A DNA stretch of 64,000 bases from the NCBI RefSeq assembly GCF_051014685.1, contig NW_027478535.1, positions 620,001-684,000 of the forward strand, read 5' to 3'. The position numbers and the translations under genes are program-made. Source of the stretch: Ptiloglossa arizonensis (lineage: Eukaryota > Arthropoda > Insecta > Hymenoptera > Colletidae). The notes beneath the pieces were generated by a model, which searched no databases, had not been told where the DNA came from, and saw only the letters and a program-made list of their open reading frames with translations. Of the stretch, positions 37,911 to 50,716 are shown in pieces (position 1 is the first letter of the stretch; every line of letters begins with the position of its first letter).

Positions 37911-39662
37911 CGTTGTGATCGGGCGAGTCTCTGCTTTCAGATGCAACAGGCATTTCTCGAGTTCGTCAATCCGTGCGCGAGATATGGGAGTTTGAAGTTA
38001 AGGAATGGTTGAGAAACCATCAAAATTTTCGAAAGTCGGATACTCGAAACCAATAACTACTGTGGCCTGCGGGAAAAATACACAGACCGTTGTAATCGGG
38101 CGAGTTTCTGCATTCATATGCAACAGGAATTTCTCGAGTTCGTCAATCCGTTCGCGAGATATGGAAGTTCGAAGTTAAGGAATGGTTGAGAAACCATCAA
38201 AATTTTCGCAAGTCTGATACTCGAAACCAATAACTGGAATGGCCTAGGGGAAATGTACACACACCGTTGTGATCGGGCGAGTTTCTGTTTTCAGATGCAA
38301 CAGGAATTTCTCGAGTTGGTCAATCCGTTCGCCAGATATGGGAATTTGAAGCTAAGGAATGGTTGACAAACCATCAAAATTTTCGCAAGTCTGATACGCG
38401 AAACCAATAACTACTATTGCCTAGGGCAAAAATACACATACCGTTGTAATCGGGCGAGTTTCTGCTTTCATATGCAACAGGAGTTTCTCGAGTTCGTCAA
38501 TCTGTTCGCGAGAAATGGGAGTTTAAAGTTAAGGAATGGTTGCGAAACCATCAAAATTTTTGCAATTCTGATACTCGAAACCTATAACTGGATTGGCAAA
38601 GGGGAAAAGTACGCACACCATTGTAATCGGGAGAGTCTCTACTTTCAGATGCAACATGAATTTCTCGAGTTCGTCAATCTGTTCGCGAGATACGGGAGTT
38701 AGAAATTAAGGAATGGTTGAGAGTCCAACAAAATTTTCGCAAGTCTGATACTCGAAGCCAATAACTAGAATGTCCTAGCGGAAAAATACACAGACCGTTG
38801 TAATCGGGCGAGTATCTGCTTTCAGATGCAACAGGAATATCTCGAGTTCGTCAATCCGTTCGCCAGATATGGGAATTTGAAACTAAGGAATGGTTGAGAA
38901 ACAATCAAAATTTTCGCAAGTCGGATACTCGAAACCAATAACTGGAATGGCCTAGGGGAAAAGTACACACACCGTTGTGATCGGGCGAGTTTCTGCTTTC
39001 ATATGCAACAGGAATTTCTCGAGTTCGTCAATCTGTTCGCGAGATATGGGAGTTTAAAGTTAAGGAATGGTTGCGAAACCATCAAAATTTTTGCAATTCT
39101 GATACTCGAAACCTATAACTGGGATGGCAAAAGGGAAAAGTACGCACACCATTGTAATCGGGAGAGTTTCTACATTCAGATGCAACAGGAATATCTCGAG
39201 TTCGTCAATCCGTTCGCGAGATATGGGAATTTGAAGCTAAGGAATGGTTGAGAAACCATCAAAATTTTCGCAAGTCTGATACTCGAAACCAATAACTGGA
39301 ATGGCCTAGGGGAAAAGTACGCACACCATTGTAATCGAAAGAGTTTCTGCTTTCAGATGCAACAGGAATTTCTCGAGTTGGTCAATCCGTTCGCCAGATA
39401 TGGGAATTTGAAGCTAAGGAATGGTTGATTAACCGTCAAAATTTTCGCAAGTCTGATACGCGAAACAAATAACTACTATTGCCCAGGGCAAAAATACACA
39501 TACCGTTGTAATCGGGCGAGTTTCTGCTTTCATATGCAACAGGAATTTCTCGAGTTCGTCAATCCGTTCGCGAGATATGGAAGTTTGAAGTTAAGGAATG
39601 GTTGAGAAACCATCAAAACATTCGCAAGTCTGATACTCGAAACCAATAACTGCAATGGCATA
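37911..39662 (+). repeat. Mixed monomers between two repeated blocks
   Basis: About ten monomers, partly resembling block A (GTTTTCAGATGC, GATTGGCAAAGG) but not an exact copy of it. One monomer near 39216 joins GCGAGATATGG of one haplotype to GAATTTGAAGCT of the other. No gene is visible. Confidence 0.6.
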
Positions 39663-40960
39663 GGGGAAAAGTACACACACCATTGTAATCGGGCGAGTTT
39701 CTACATTCAGATGCAACATGAATATCTCGAGTTCGTCAATCCGTTCGCCAGATATGGGAATTTGAAACTAAGGAATGGTTGAGAAACCATCAAAATTTTC
39801 GCAAGTCTGATACGCGAAACAAATAACTACTATTGCCCAGGGCAAAAATACACATACCGTTGTAATCGGGCGAGTTTCTGCTTTCATATGCAACAGGAAT
39901 TTCTCGAGTTCGTCAATCCGTTCGCGAGATATGGAAGTTTGAAGTTAAGGAATGGTTGAGAAACCATCAAAATTATCGCAAGTCTGATACTCGAAACCAA
40001 TAACTGGAATGGCCTAGGGGAAAATTACACACACCGTTGTGATCGGGCGAGTTTCTGCTTTCATATGCAATAGGAATTTCTCGAGTTGATCATTCCGTTC
40101 GCCAGATATGGGAATTTGAAGCTAAGGAATGGTTGAGAAACCATCAAAATTTCCGCAAGTCTGATACTCGAAACCAATAACTACTATTGCCTAGGGCAAA
40201 AATACACATACCGTTGTAATCGGGCGAGTTTCTGGTTTCATAAGCAACAGGAATATCAGGAGTTCGTCAATCCGTTCGCGAGAAATGGGAGTTTAAAGAT
40301 AAGGAATGGTTTAGAAACCATCAAAATTTTCGCGAGTCTGTTACTCGAAACCAATAACTGGAATGGCCTAGGGGAAAAGTACGCACACCATTGTAATCGG
40401 GAGAGTCTCTACTTTCAGATGCAACAGGAATTTCTCGATTTCGTCTATCCGTTCGCGAGATATGGGAGTTAGAAGTTAAGGAATGGTTGCAAGTCCATCA
40501 AAATTTTCGCAAGTCTGATACTCGAAACCAATGACTAGAATGTCCTAGGGGAAAAATACACAGACCGCTGTAATCGGTCGAGTTTCTAGTTCCAGATGCA
40601 ACAGGAATTTCTCGAGTTCGTCAATCCGTTCGCGAGATATGGGAGTTTGAAGTTAAGGAATGGTTGAGAAACCATCAAAATTTTCGAAAGTCAGATACTC
40701 GAAACCAATAACTACTGTGGCCTGCGGGAAAAATACACAGACCGTTGTCATCGGGCGAGTTTCTGCTTTCATATGCAACAGGAATTTCTCGAGTTCGTCA
40801 ATCCGTTCGCGAGATATGGGAGTTTGAAGTTAAGGAATGGTTGAGAAACCATGAAAACTTTCGCAAGTCTGATACTCGAAACCAGTAACTGCAATGGCAT
40901 AGGGGAAAAGTACACACACCACTGTAATCGGGCGTGTTTCTACATTCGGATGCCACAGGA
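39663..40960 (+). repeat. Segmental block G1 (partner at 42141-43615)
   Basis: It shares ATGCAACATG, GCCCAGGGC, GAGTTGATCATTCC, TTTCATAAGCAAC and AATATCAGGAG in the same order with the partner. Spacing is 2478 (14 x 177) up to about 40318 and 2655 (15 x 177) after it, because the partner has one extra monomer. AATTATCGC near 39972 is private to this copy. Confidence 0.86.
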
Positions 40961-40965
40961 ATATC

Positions 40966-42158
40966 TCGAGTTGGTCAATCCGTTCGCCAGATATGGGAAT
41001 TTGAAGCTAAGGAATGGATGACAAACCATCAAAATTTTCGCAAGTCTGATACGCGAAACCAATAACTACTATTGCCTAGGGCAAAAATACACATACCGTT
41101 GTAATCGGGCGAGTTTCTGCTTTCATATGCAACAGGAATTTCCCGAGTTCGTCAATCTGTTCGCGAGAAATGGGAGTTTAAAGTTAAGGAATGGTTGCGA
41201 AACCATCAAAATTTTTGCAATTCTGATACTCGAAACCTATAACTGGATTGGCAAAGGGGAAAAGTACGCACACCATTGTAATCGGGAGAGTCTCTACTTT
41301 CAGATGCAACAGGAATTTCTCGAGTTCGTCAATCCGTTCGCGAGATATGGGAGTTAGAAATTAAGGAATGGTTGAGAGTCCATCAAAATTTTCGCAAGTC
41401 TGATACTCGAAGCCAATAACTACAATGTCCTAGGGGAAAAATACACAGACCGTTGTAATCGGGCGAGTATCTGCTTTCAGATGCAACAGGAATTTCTCGA
41501 GTTCGTCATTCAGTTCGCGAGATATGGGAGTTTGAAGTTAAGGAATGGTTCAGAAACCATCAAAACTTTCGCAAGTCTGATACCCGAAACCAATAACCGG
41601 AATGGCCTAGGGGAAAAGTACACACACCATTGTAATCGGGCGAGTTTCTACATTCAGATGCATCAGGAATATCTCGAGTTCGTCAATCCATTCGCCAGAT
41701 ATGGGAATTTGAAGCTAAGGAATGGTTGAGAAACCGTCAAAATTTTCGCAAGTCTGATACTCGAAACCAATAACTGGAATAGCCTAGGGGAAAAGTACGC
41801 ACACCATTGTAATCGAGCGAGTTTCTGCTCTCAGATGCAACAGGAATTTCTCGAGTTAGTCAATCCGTTCGCGAGGAATGGGAGTTTAAAGTTACGGAAT
41901 GGTTAAGAAACCATCAAAATTTTCGCGAGTCTGATACTCGAAACCAATAACTGGAATGGCCTAGGGGAAAAGTACGCACACCATTGTAATCGGGAGAGAC
42001 TCTACTTTCAGATGCAACAGGAATTTCTCGAGTTCGTCTATCCGTTCGCGAGATATGGAAGTTTGAAGTTAAGGAATGGTTGAGAAACCATAAAAATTTT
42101 CGCAAGTCTGATACTCGAAACCAATAACTGGAATGGCCTAGGGGAAAAGTACACACAC
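40966..42158 (+). repeat. Third copy of the 1416-bp repeat, one monomer shorter
   Basis: It matches 36541 onwards at a spacing of 4425 (25 x 177), including ATGCATCAGG. Near 42041-42058 it jumps from the GTCTATCCG monomer to the next one, and from there the spacing is 4248 (4425 minus 177): TAAAAATTTT lies at 37843 and 42091. One whole monomer, the TCTGGAG unit, is therefore missing, with the switch inside a shared CCGTTCGCGAGATATGG. Confidence 0.88.
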
Positions 42159-43615
42159 CATTGTAATCGGGCGAGTTTCTACATTCAGATGCAACATGAA
42201 TATCTCGAGTTCGTCAATCCGTTCGCCAGATATGGGAATTTGAAACTAAGGAATGGTTGAGAAACCATCAAAATTTTCGCAAGTCTGATACGCGAAACAA
42301 ATAACTACTATTGCCCAGGGCAAAAATACACATACCGTTGTAATCGGGCGAGTTTCTGCTTTCATATGCAACAGGAATTTCTCGAGTTCGTCAATCCGTT
42401 CGCGAGATATGGAAGTTTGAAGTTAAGGAATGGTTGAGAAACCATCAAAATTTTCGCAAGTCTGATACTCGAAACCAATAACTGGAATGGCCTAGGGGAA
42501 AATTACACACACCGTTGTGATCGGGCGAGTTTCTGCTTTCATATGCAATAGGAATTTCTCGAGTTGATCATTCCGTTCGCCAGATATGGGAATTTGAAGC
42601 TAAGGAATGGTTGAGAAACCATCAAAATTTCCGCAAGTCTGATACTCGAAACCAATAACTACTATTGCCTAGGGCAAAAATACACATACCGTTGTAATCG
42701 GGCGAGTTTCTGGTTTCATAAGCAACAGGAATATCAGGAGTTCGTCAATCCGTTCGCGAGAAATGGGAGTTTAAAGATAAGGAATGGTTTAGAAACCATC
42801 AAAGTTTTCGCGAGTCTGTTACTCGAAACCAATAACTGGAATGGCCTAGGGGAAAAGTACGCACACCATTGTAATCGGGCGAGTTTCTACTTTCAGATGC
42901 AACAGGAATATCAGGAGTTCGTCAATCCGTTCGCGAGAAATGGGAGTTTAAAGATAAGGAATGGTTTAGAAACCATCAAAATTTTCGCGAGTCTGTTACT
43001 CGAAACCAATAACTGGAATGGCCTAGGGGAAAAGTACGCACACCATTGTAATCGGGAGAGTCTCTACTTTCAGATGCAACAGGAATTTCTCGATTTCGTC
43101 TATCCGTTCGCGAGATATGGGAGTTAGAAGTTAAGGAATGGTTGCAAGTCCATCAAAATTTTCGCAAGTCTGATACTCGAAACCAATGACTAGAATGTCC
43201 TAGGGGAAAAATACACAGACCGCTGTAATCGGTCGAGTTTCTAGTTCCAGATGCAACAGGAATTTCTCGAGTTCGTCAATCCGTTCGCGAGATATGGGAG
43301 TTTGAAGTTAAGGAATGGTTGAGAAACCATCAAAATTTTCGAAAGTCAGATACTCGAAACCAATAACTACTGTGGCCTGCGGGAAAAATACACAGACCGT
43401 TGTAATCGGGCGAGTTTCTGCTTTCATATGCAACAGGAATTTCTCGAGTTCGTCAATCCGTTCGCGAGATATGGGAGTTTGAAGTTAAGGAATGGTTGAG
43501 AAACCCTGAAAACTTTCGCAAGTCTGATACTCGAAACCAGTAACTGCAATGGCATAGGGGAAAAGTACACACACCACTGTAATCGGGCGTGTTTCTACAT
43601 TCGGATGCCACAGGA
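42141..43615 (+). repeat. Segmental block G2 with one extra monomer
   Basis: Second copy of block G. The AATATCAGGAG monomer occurs twice in a row (about 42731 and 42908), but only once in G1 (about 40253). The extra unit spans roughly 42797-42973. GAAAACTTTC after the rare ATG or CTG change lies at 40853 and 43508, giving the 2655 spacing. Confidence 0.86.
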
Positions 43616-44444
43616 ATATCTCGAGTTCGTCAATTCGTTCGCCAGATATGGGAATTTGAAGCTAAGGAATGGTTGAGAAACCATCAAAATTTTCGCAAGT
43701 CTGATACTCGAAACCAATAACTACTATTGCCTAGGGCAAAAATACACATACCGTTGTAATCGGGCGAGTTTCTGCTTTCATATGCAACAGGAATTTCTCG
43801 AGTTCGTCAATCCGTTCGCGAGATATGGAAGTTTGAGGTTAAGGAATGGTTGAGAAACCATCAAAATCTTCGCAAGTCTGATACTCGAAACCAATAACTA
43901 CTGTGGCCTGCGGGAAAAATACACAGACCGTTGTAATCGGGCGAGTTTCTGCTTTCATATGCAACAGGAATTTCTCGAGTTCGTCAATCCGTTCGCGAGA
44001 TATGGGAGTTTGAAGTTAAGGAGTGGTTGAGAAACCATGAAAACTTTCGCAAGTCTGATACTCGAAAACAGTAACTGCAATGGCATAGGGGAAAAGTACA
44101 CACACCATTGTAATCGGGCGTGTTTCTACATTCGGATGCCACAGGAATATCTCGAGTTCGTCAATTCGTTCGCCAGATATGGGAATTTGAAGCTAAGGAA
44201 TGGTTGAGAAACCATCAAAATTTTCGCAAGTCTGATACTCGAAACCAATAACTACTATTGCCTAGGGCAAAAATACACATACCGTTGTAATCGGGCGGGT
44301 TTTCCTTTCAGATGCAACTGGAATTTCTCGAGTTCGACAATCCGTTCGCCAAATATGGGAATTTGAAGCTAAGGAATGGTTGAGAAACCATCAAAACTTT
44401 CGCAAGTCTGATACTCGAAACCAGTAACTGGAATGGCCTAGGGG

Positions 44445-47273
44445 AAAAGTACGCACACCATTGTAATCGAGCGAGTTTCTACATTCAGATGCAACAGGAA
44501 TATCTCGTGTTCGTCAATCCGTTCGCCAGATATGGGAATTTGAAGCTAAGGAATAGTTGAGAAACCATCAAAATTTTCGCAAGTCTGATACGCGAAACCA
44601 ATAACTACTATTGCCTAGGGCAAAAATACACATACCGTTGTAATCGGGCGAGTTTCTGCTTTCATATGCAACAGGAATTTCTCTAGTTCGTCAATCCGTT
44701 CGCGAGATATGGAAGTTTGAAGTTAAGGAGTGGTTGAAAAACCATCAAAATTTTCGCAAGTCTGATACTCGAAACCAATAACTGGAATGGCCTAGGGGAA
44801 AAGTACACACACCATTGTAATCGGGCGTGTTTCTACATTCGGATGCCACAGGAATATCTCGAGTTCGTCAATTCGTTCGCCAGATATGGGAATTTGAAGC
44901 TAAGGAATGGTTGAGAAACCATCAAAATTTTCGCAAGTCTGATACTCGAAACCAATAACTACTATTGCCTAGGGCAAAAATACACATACCGTTGTAATCG
45001 GGCGGGTTTTCCTTTCAGATGCAACTGGAATTTCTCGAGTTCGACAATCCGTTCGCCAAATATGGGAATTTGAAGCTAAGGAATGGTTGAGAAACCATCA
45101 AAATTTTCGCAAGTCTGATACTCGAAACCAATAACTGGAATGGCCTAGGGGAAAAGTACGCACACCATTGTAATCGAGCGAGTTTCTACATTCAGATGCA
45201 ACAGGAATATCTCGTGTTCGTCAATCCGTTCGCCAGATATGGGAATTTGAAGCTAAGGAATGGTTGAGAAACCATCAAAATTTTCGCAAGTCTGATACGC
45301 GAAACCAATAACTACTATTGCCTAGGGCAAAAATACACATACCGTTGTAATCGGGCGAGTTTCTGCTTTCATATGCAACAGGAATTTCTCTAGTTCGTCA
45401 ATCCGTTCGCGAGATATGGAAGTTTGAAGTTAAGGAATGGTTGAAAAACCATCAAAATTTTCGCAAGTCTGATACTCGAAACCAATAACTGGAATGGCCT
45501 AGGGGAAATGTACACACACCGTTGTGATCGGGCGAGTTTCTGCTTTCAGATGCAACAGGAATTTCTCGAGTTGGTCAATCCGTTCGCCAGATATGGGAAT
45601 TTGAAGCTAAGGAATGGTTGACAAACCATCAAAATTTTCGCAAGTCTGATACGCGAAACCAATAACTACTATTGCCTAGGGCAAAAATACACATACCGTT
45701 GTAATCGGGCGAGTTTCTGCTTTCATATGCAACAGGAATTTCCCGAGTTCGTCAATCTGTTCGCGAGAAATGGGAGTTTAAAGTTAAGGAATGGTTGCGA
45801 AACCATCAAAATTTTTGCAATTCTGATACTCGAAACCTATAACTGGATTGCAAAGGGGAAAAGTACGCACACCATTGTAATCGAGCGAGTTTCTACATTC
45901 AGATGCAACAGGAATATCTCGTGTTCGTCAATCCGTTCGCCAGATATGGGAATTTGAAGCTAAGGAATGGTTGAGAAACCATCAAAATTTTCGCAAGTCT
46001 GATACGCGAAACCAATAACTACTATTGCCTAGGGCAAAAATACACATACCGTTGTAATCGGGCGAGTTTCTGCTTTCATATGCAACAGGAATTTCTCTAG
46101 TTCGTCAATCCGTTCGCGAGATATGGAAGTTTGAAGTTAAGGAGTGGTTGAAAAACCATCAAAATTTTCGCAAGTCTGATACTCGAAACCAATAACTGGA
46201 ATGGCCTAGGGGAAAAGTACACACATCATTGTAATCGGGCGTGTTTCTACATTCGGATGCCACAGGAATATCTCGAGTTCGTCAATTCGTTCGCCAGATA
46301 TGGGAATTTGAAGCTAAGGAATGGTTGAGAAACCATCAAAATTTTCGCAAGTCTGATACTCGAAACCAATAACTACTATTGCCTAGGGCAAAAATACACA
46401 TACCGTTGTAATCGGGCGGGTTTTCCTTTCAGATGCAACTGGAATTTCTCGAGTTCGACAATCCGTTCGCCAAATATGGGAATTTGAAGCTAAGGAATGG
46501 TTGAGAAACCATCAAAATTTTCGCAAGTCTGATACTCGAAACCAATAACTGGAATGGCCTAGGGGAAAAGTACGCACACCATTGTAATCGAGCGAGTTTC
46601 TACATTCAGATGCAACAGGAATATCTCGTGTTCGTCAATCCGTTCGCCAGATATGGGAATTTGAAGCTAAGGAATGGTTGAGAAACCATCAAAATTTTCG
46701 CAAGTCTGATACGCGAAACCAATAACTACTATTGCCTAGGGCAAAAATACACATACCGTTGTAATCGGGCGAGTTTCTGCTTTCATATGCAACAGGAATT
46801 TCTCTAGTTCGTCAATCCGTTCGCGAGATATGGAAGTTTGAAGTTAAGGAATGGTTGAAAAACCATCAAAATTTTCGCAAGTCTGATACTCGAAACCAAT
46901 AACTGGAATGGCCTAGGGGAAATGTACACACACCGTTGTGATCGGGCGAGTTTCTGCTTTCAGATGCAACAGGAATTTCTCGAGTTGGTCAATCCGTTCG
47001 CCAGATATGGGAATTTGAAGCTAAGGAATGGTTGACAAACCATCAAAATTTTCGCAAGTCTGATACGCGAAACCAATAACTACTATTGCCTAGGGCAAAA
47101 ATACACATACCGTTGTAATCGGGCGAGTTTCTGCTTTCATATGCAACAGGAATTTCCCGAGTTCGTCAATCTGTTCGCGAGAAATGGGAGTTTAAAGTTA
47201 AGGAATGGTTGCGAAACCATCAAAATTTTTGCAATTCTGATACTCGAAACCTATAACTGGATTGCAAAGGGGA
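44445..47273 (+). repeat. 8-monomer tandem higher-order repeat, period 1414
   Basis: Two copies, about 44445-45858 and 45859-47273. AAGGAGTGGTTG is at 44725 and 46139, and the TTCGGATGCCAC monomer at 44841 and 46255, both 1414 apart (8 x 177 minus 2). The private CTCGTGTTCG, TTCTCTAGTTCG, AACTGGAATTTC and GATTGCAAAGG variants recur in order. ACACATCATTG near 46223 is private to the second copy. Confidence 0.87.
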
Positions 47274-49660
47274 AAAGTACGCACACCATTGCAATCGGGA
47301 GAGTCTCTACTTTCAGATGCAACAGGAATTTCTCGAGTTCGTCAATCCGTTCGCGAGATATGGGAGTTAGAAATTAAGGAATGGTTGAGAAACCATCAAA
47401 ACTTTCGCAAGTCTGATACTCGAAACCAATAACCGGAATGGCCAAGGGGAAAGGTACACACACCATTGTAATCGGGCGAGTTTCTACATTCAGATGCAAC
47501 AGGAATATCTCGAGTTCGTCAATCCATTCGCCAAATATGGGAATTTGAAGCTAAGGAATGGTTGAGAAACCTGCAAAATTTTCGCAAGTCTGATACTCGA
47601 AACCAATAACTGGAATGGCCTAGGGAAAAAGTACGCACACCATTGTAATCGAGCGAGTTTCTGCTTTCAGATGCAACAGGAATTTCTCGAGTTAGTCAAT
47701 CCGTTCGCGAGAAATGGGAGTTTAAAGTTAAGGAATGGTTTAGAAACCATCAAAATTTTCGCAAGTCTGATACTCGAAACCAATAACTACTATTGCCTAG
47801 GGCAAAAATACACATACCGTTGTAATCGGGCGGGTTTTCCTTTCAGATGCAACTGGAATTTCTCGAGTTCGACAATCCGTTCGCCAAATATGGGAATTTG
47901 AAGCTAAGGAATGGTTGAGAAACCATCAAAATTTTCGCAAGTCTGATACTCGAAACCAATAACTGGAATGGCCTAGGGGAAAAGTACGCACACCATTGTA
48001 ATCGAGCGAGTTTCTACATTCAGATGCAACAGGAATATCTCGTGTTCGTCAATCCGTTCGCCAGATATGGGAATTTGAAGCTAAGGAATGGTTGAGAAAC
48101 CATCAAAATTTTCGCAAGTCTGATACGCGAAACCAATAACTACTATTGCCTAGGGCAAAAATACACATACCGTTGTAATCGGGCGAGTTTCTGCTTTCAT
48201 ATGCAACAGGAATTTCTCTAGTTCGTCAATCCGTTCGCGAGATATGGAAGTTTGAAGTTAAGGAGTGGTTGAAAAACCATCAAAATTTTCGCAAGTCTGA
48301 TACTCGAAACCAATAACTGGAATGGCCTAGGGGAAAAGTACACACACCATTGTAATCGGGCGTGTTTCTACATTCGGATGCCACAGGAATATCTCGAGTT
48401 CGTCAATTCGTTCGCCAGATATGGGAATTTGAAGCTAAGGAATGGTTGAGAAACCATCAAAATTTTCGCAAGTCTGATACTCGAAACCAATAACTACTAT
48501 TGCCTAGGGCAAAAATACACATACCGTTGTAATCGGGCGGGTTTTCCTTTCAGATGCAACTGGAATTTCTCGAGTTCGACAATCCGTTCGCCAAATATGG
48601 GAATTTGAAGCTAAGGAATGGTTGAGAAACCATCAAAATTTTCGCAAGTCTGATACTCGAAACCAATAACTGGAATGGCCTAGGGGAAAAGTACGCACAC
48701 CATTGTAATCGAGCGAGTTTCTACATTCAGATGCAACAGGAATATCTCGTGTTCGTCAATCCGTTCGCCAGATATGGGAATTTGAAGCTAAGGAATGGTT
48801 GAGAAACCATCAAAATTTTCGCAAGTCTGATACGCGAAACCAATAACTACTATTGCCTAGGGCAAAAATACACATACCGTTGTAATCGGGCGAGTTTCTG
48901 CTTTCATATGCAACAGGAATTTCTCTAGTTCGTCAATCCGTTCGCGAGATATGGAAGTTTGAAGTTAAGGAATGGTTGAAAAACCATCAAAATTTTCGCA
49001 AGTCTGATACTCGAAACCAATAACTGGAATGGCCTAGGGGAAATGTACACACACCGTTGTGATCGGGCGAGTTTCTGCTTTCAGATGCAACAGGAATTTC
49101 TCGAGTTGGTCAATCCGTTCGCCAGATATGGGAATTTGAAGCTAAGGAATGGTTGACAAACCATCAAAATTTTCGCAAGTCTGATACGCGAAACCAATAA
49201 CTACTATTGCCTAGGGCAAAAATACACATACCGTTGTAATCGGGCGAGTTTCTGCTTTCATATGCAACAGGAATTTCCCGAGTTCGTCAATCTGTTCGCG
49301 AGAAATGGGAGTTTAAAGTTAAGGAATGGTTGCGAAACCATCAAAATTTTTGCAATTCTGATACTCGAAACCTATAACTGGATTGCAAAGGGGAAAAGTA
49401 CGCACACCATTGCAATCGGGAGAGTCTCTACTTTCAGATGCAACAGGAATTTCTCGAGTTCGTCAATCCGTTCGCGAGATATGGGAGTTAGAAATTAAGG
49501 AATGGTTGAGAAACCATCAAAACTTTCGCAAGTCTGATACTCGAAACCAATAACCGGAATGGCCAAGGGGAAAGGTACACACACCATTGTAATCGGGCGA
49601 GTTTCTACATTCAGATGCAACAGGAATATCTCGAGTTCGTCAATCCATTCGCCAAATATG
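45860..49660 (+). repeat. 12-monomer tandem higher-order repeat, period 2121
   Basis: Block 45860-47539 matches 47981-49660 at 2121 bases (12 x 177 minus 3). The TTCGGATGCCAC monomer is at 46255 and 48376. Its first half is also the second copy of the 1414-bp repeat, so the same monomers belong to repeats of 8 and 12 units. The match stops where the second copy switches from GCCAAATATGG to GAAGTTTGAAGTTAACG. Confidence 0.88.
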
Positions 49661-50716
49661 GAAGTTTGAAGTTAACGAATGGTTGAGAAACCATCAAAAT
49701 TTTCGCAAGTCGGATACTCGAAACCAATAACTGGAATGGCCTAGGGGAAAAGTACACACACCGTTGTGATCGGGCGAGTTTCTGCTTTCAGATGCAACAG
49801 GAATTTATCGAGTTCGTCTATCCGTTCGCGAGATATGGGAGTTTGTAGTTAAGGAATGGTTGAGAAACCATCAAAACTTTCGCAAGTCTGATACTCGAAA
49901 CGAATAACAGGAATGGCCTAGTGGAAAAGTACACACACCCTTGTAATCGGGCGAGTTTCTACATTCAGATGCAACAGGAATATCTCGAGTTCGTCAATCC
50001 GTTCGCGAGATATGGGAATTTGAAGCTAAGGAATGGTTGAGAAACCATCAAAATTTTCGCAAGTCTGATACTCGAAACCAATAACTGGAATGGCCTAGGG
50101 GAAAAGTACGCACACCATTGTAATCGAGCGAGTTTCTGCTTTCAGATGCAACAGGAATTTCTCGAGTTGGTCAATCCGTTCGCCAGATATGGCAATTTGA
50201 AGCTAAGGAATGGTTGATTAACCGTCAAAATTTTCGCAAGTCTGATACTCGAAACCAATAACCGGAATGGCCTAGGGGAATGTACGCACACCATTGTAAT
50301 CGGGCGAGTTTCTACATTCAGATGCAACAGGAATATCTCGAGTTCGTCAATCCGTTCGCCAGATATGGGAATTTGAAGCTAAGGAATGGTTGAGAAACCA
50401 TCAAAATTTTCGCAAGTCTGATACGCGAAACCAATAACTACTATTGCCTAGGGCAAAAATACACATACCGTTGTAATCGGGCGAGTTTCTGCTTTCATAA
50501 GCAACAGGAATTTCTCGAGTTCGTCTATCCGTTCGCGGGATATGGAAGTTTGAAGTTAAGGAATGGTTGAGAAACCATCAAACATTCGCAAGTCTGATAC
50601 TCGAAACCAATAACTGCAATGGCATAGGGGAAAAGTACACACACCATTGTAATCGGGCGAGTTTCTACATTCAGATGCAAAATGAATATCTCGAGTTCGT
50701 CAATCCGTTCGCCACA

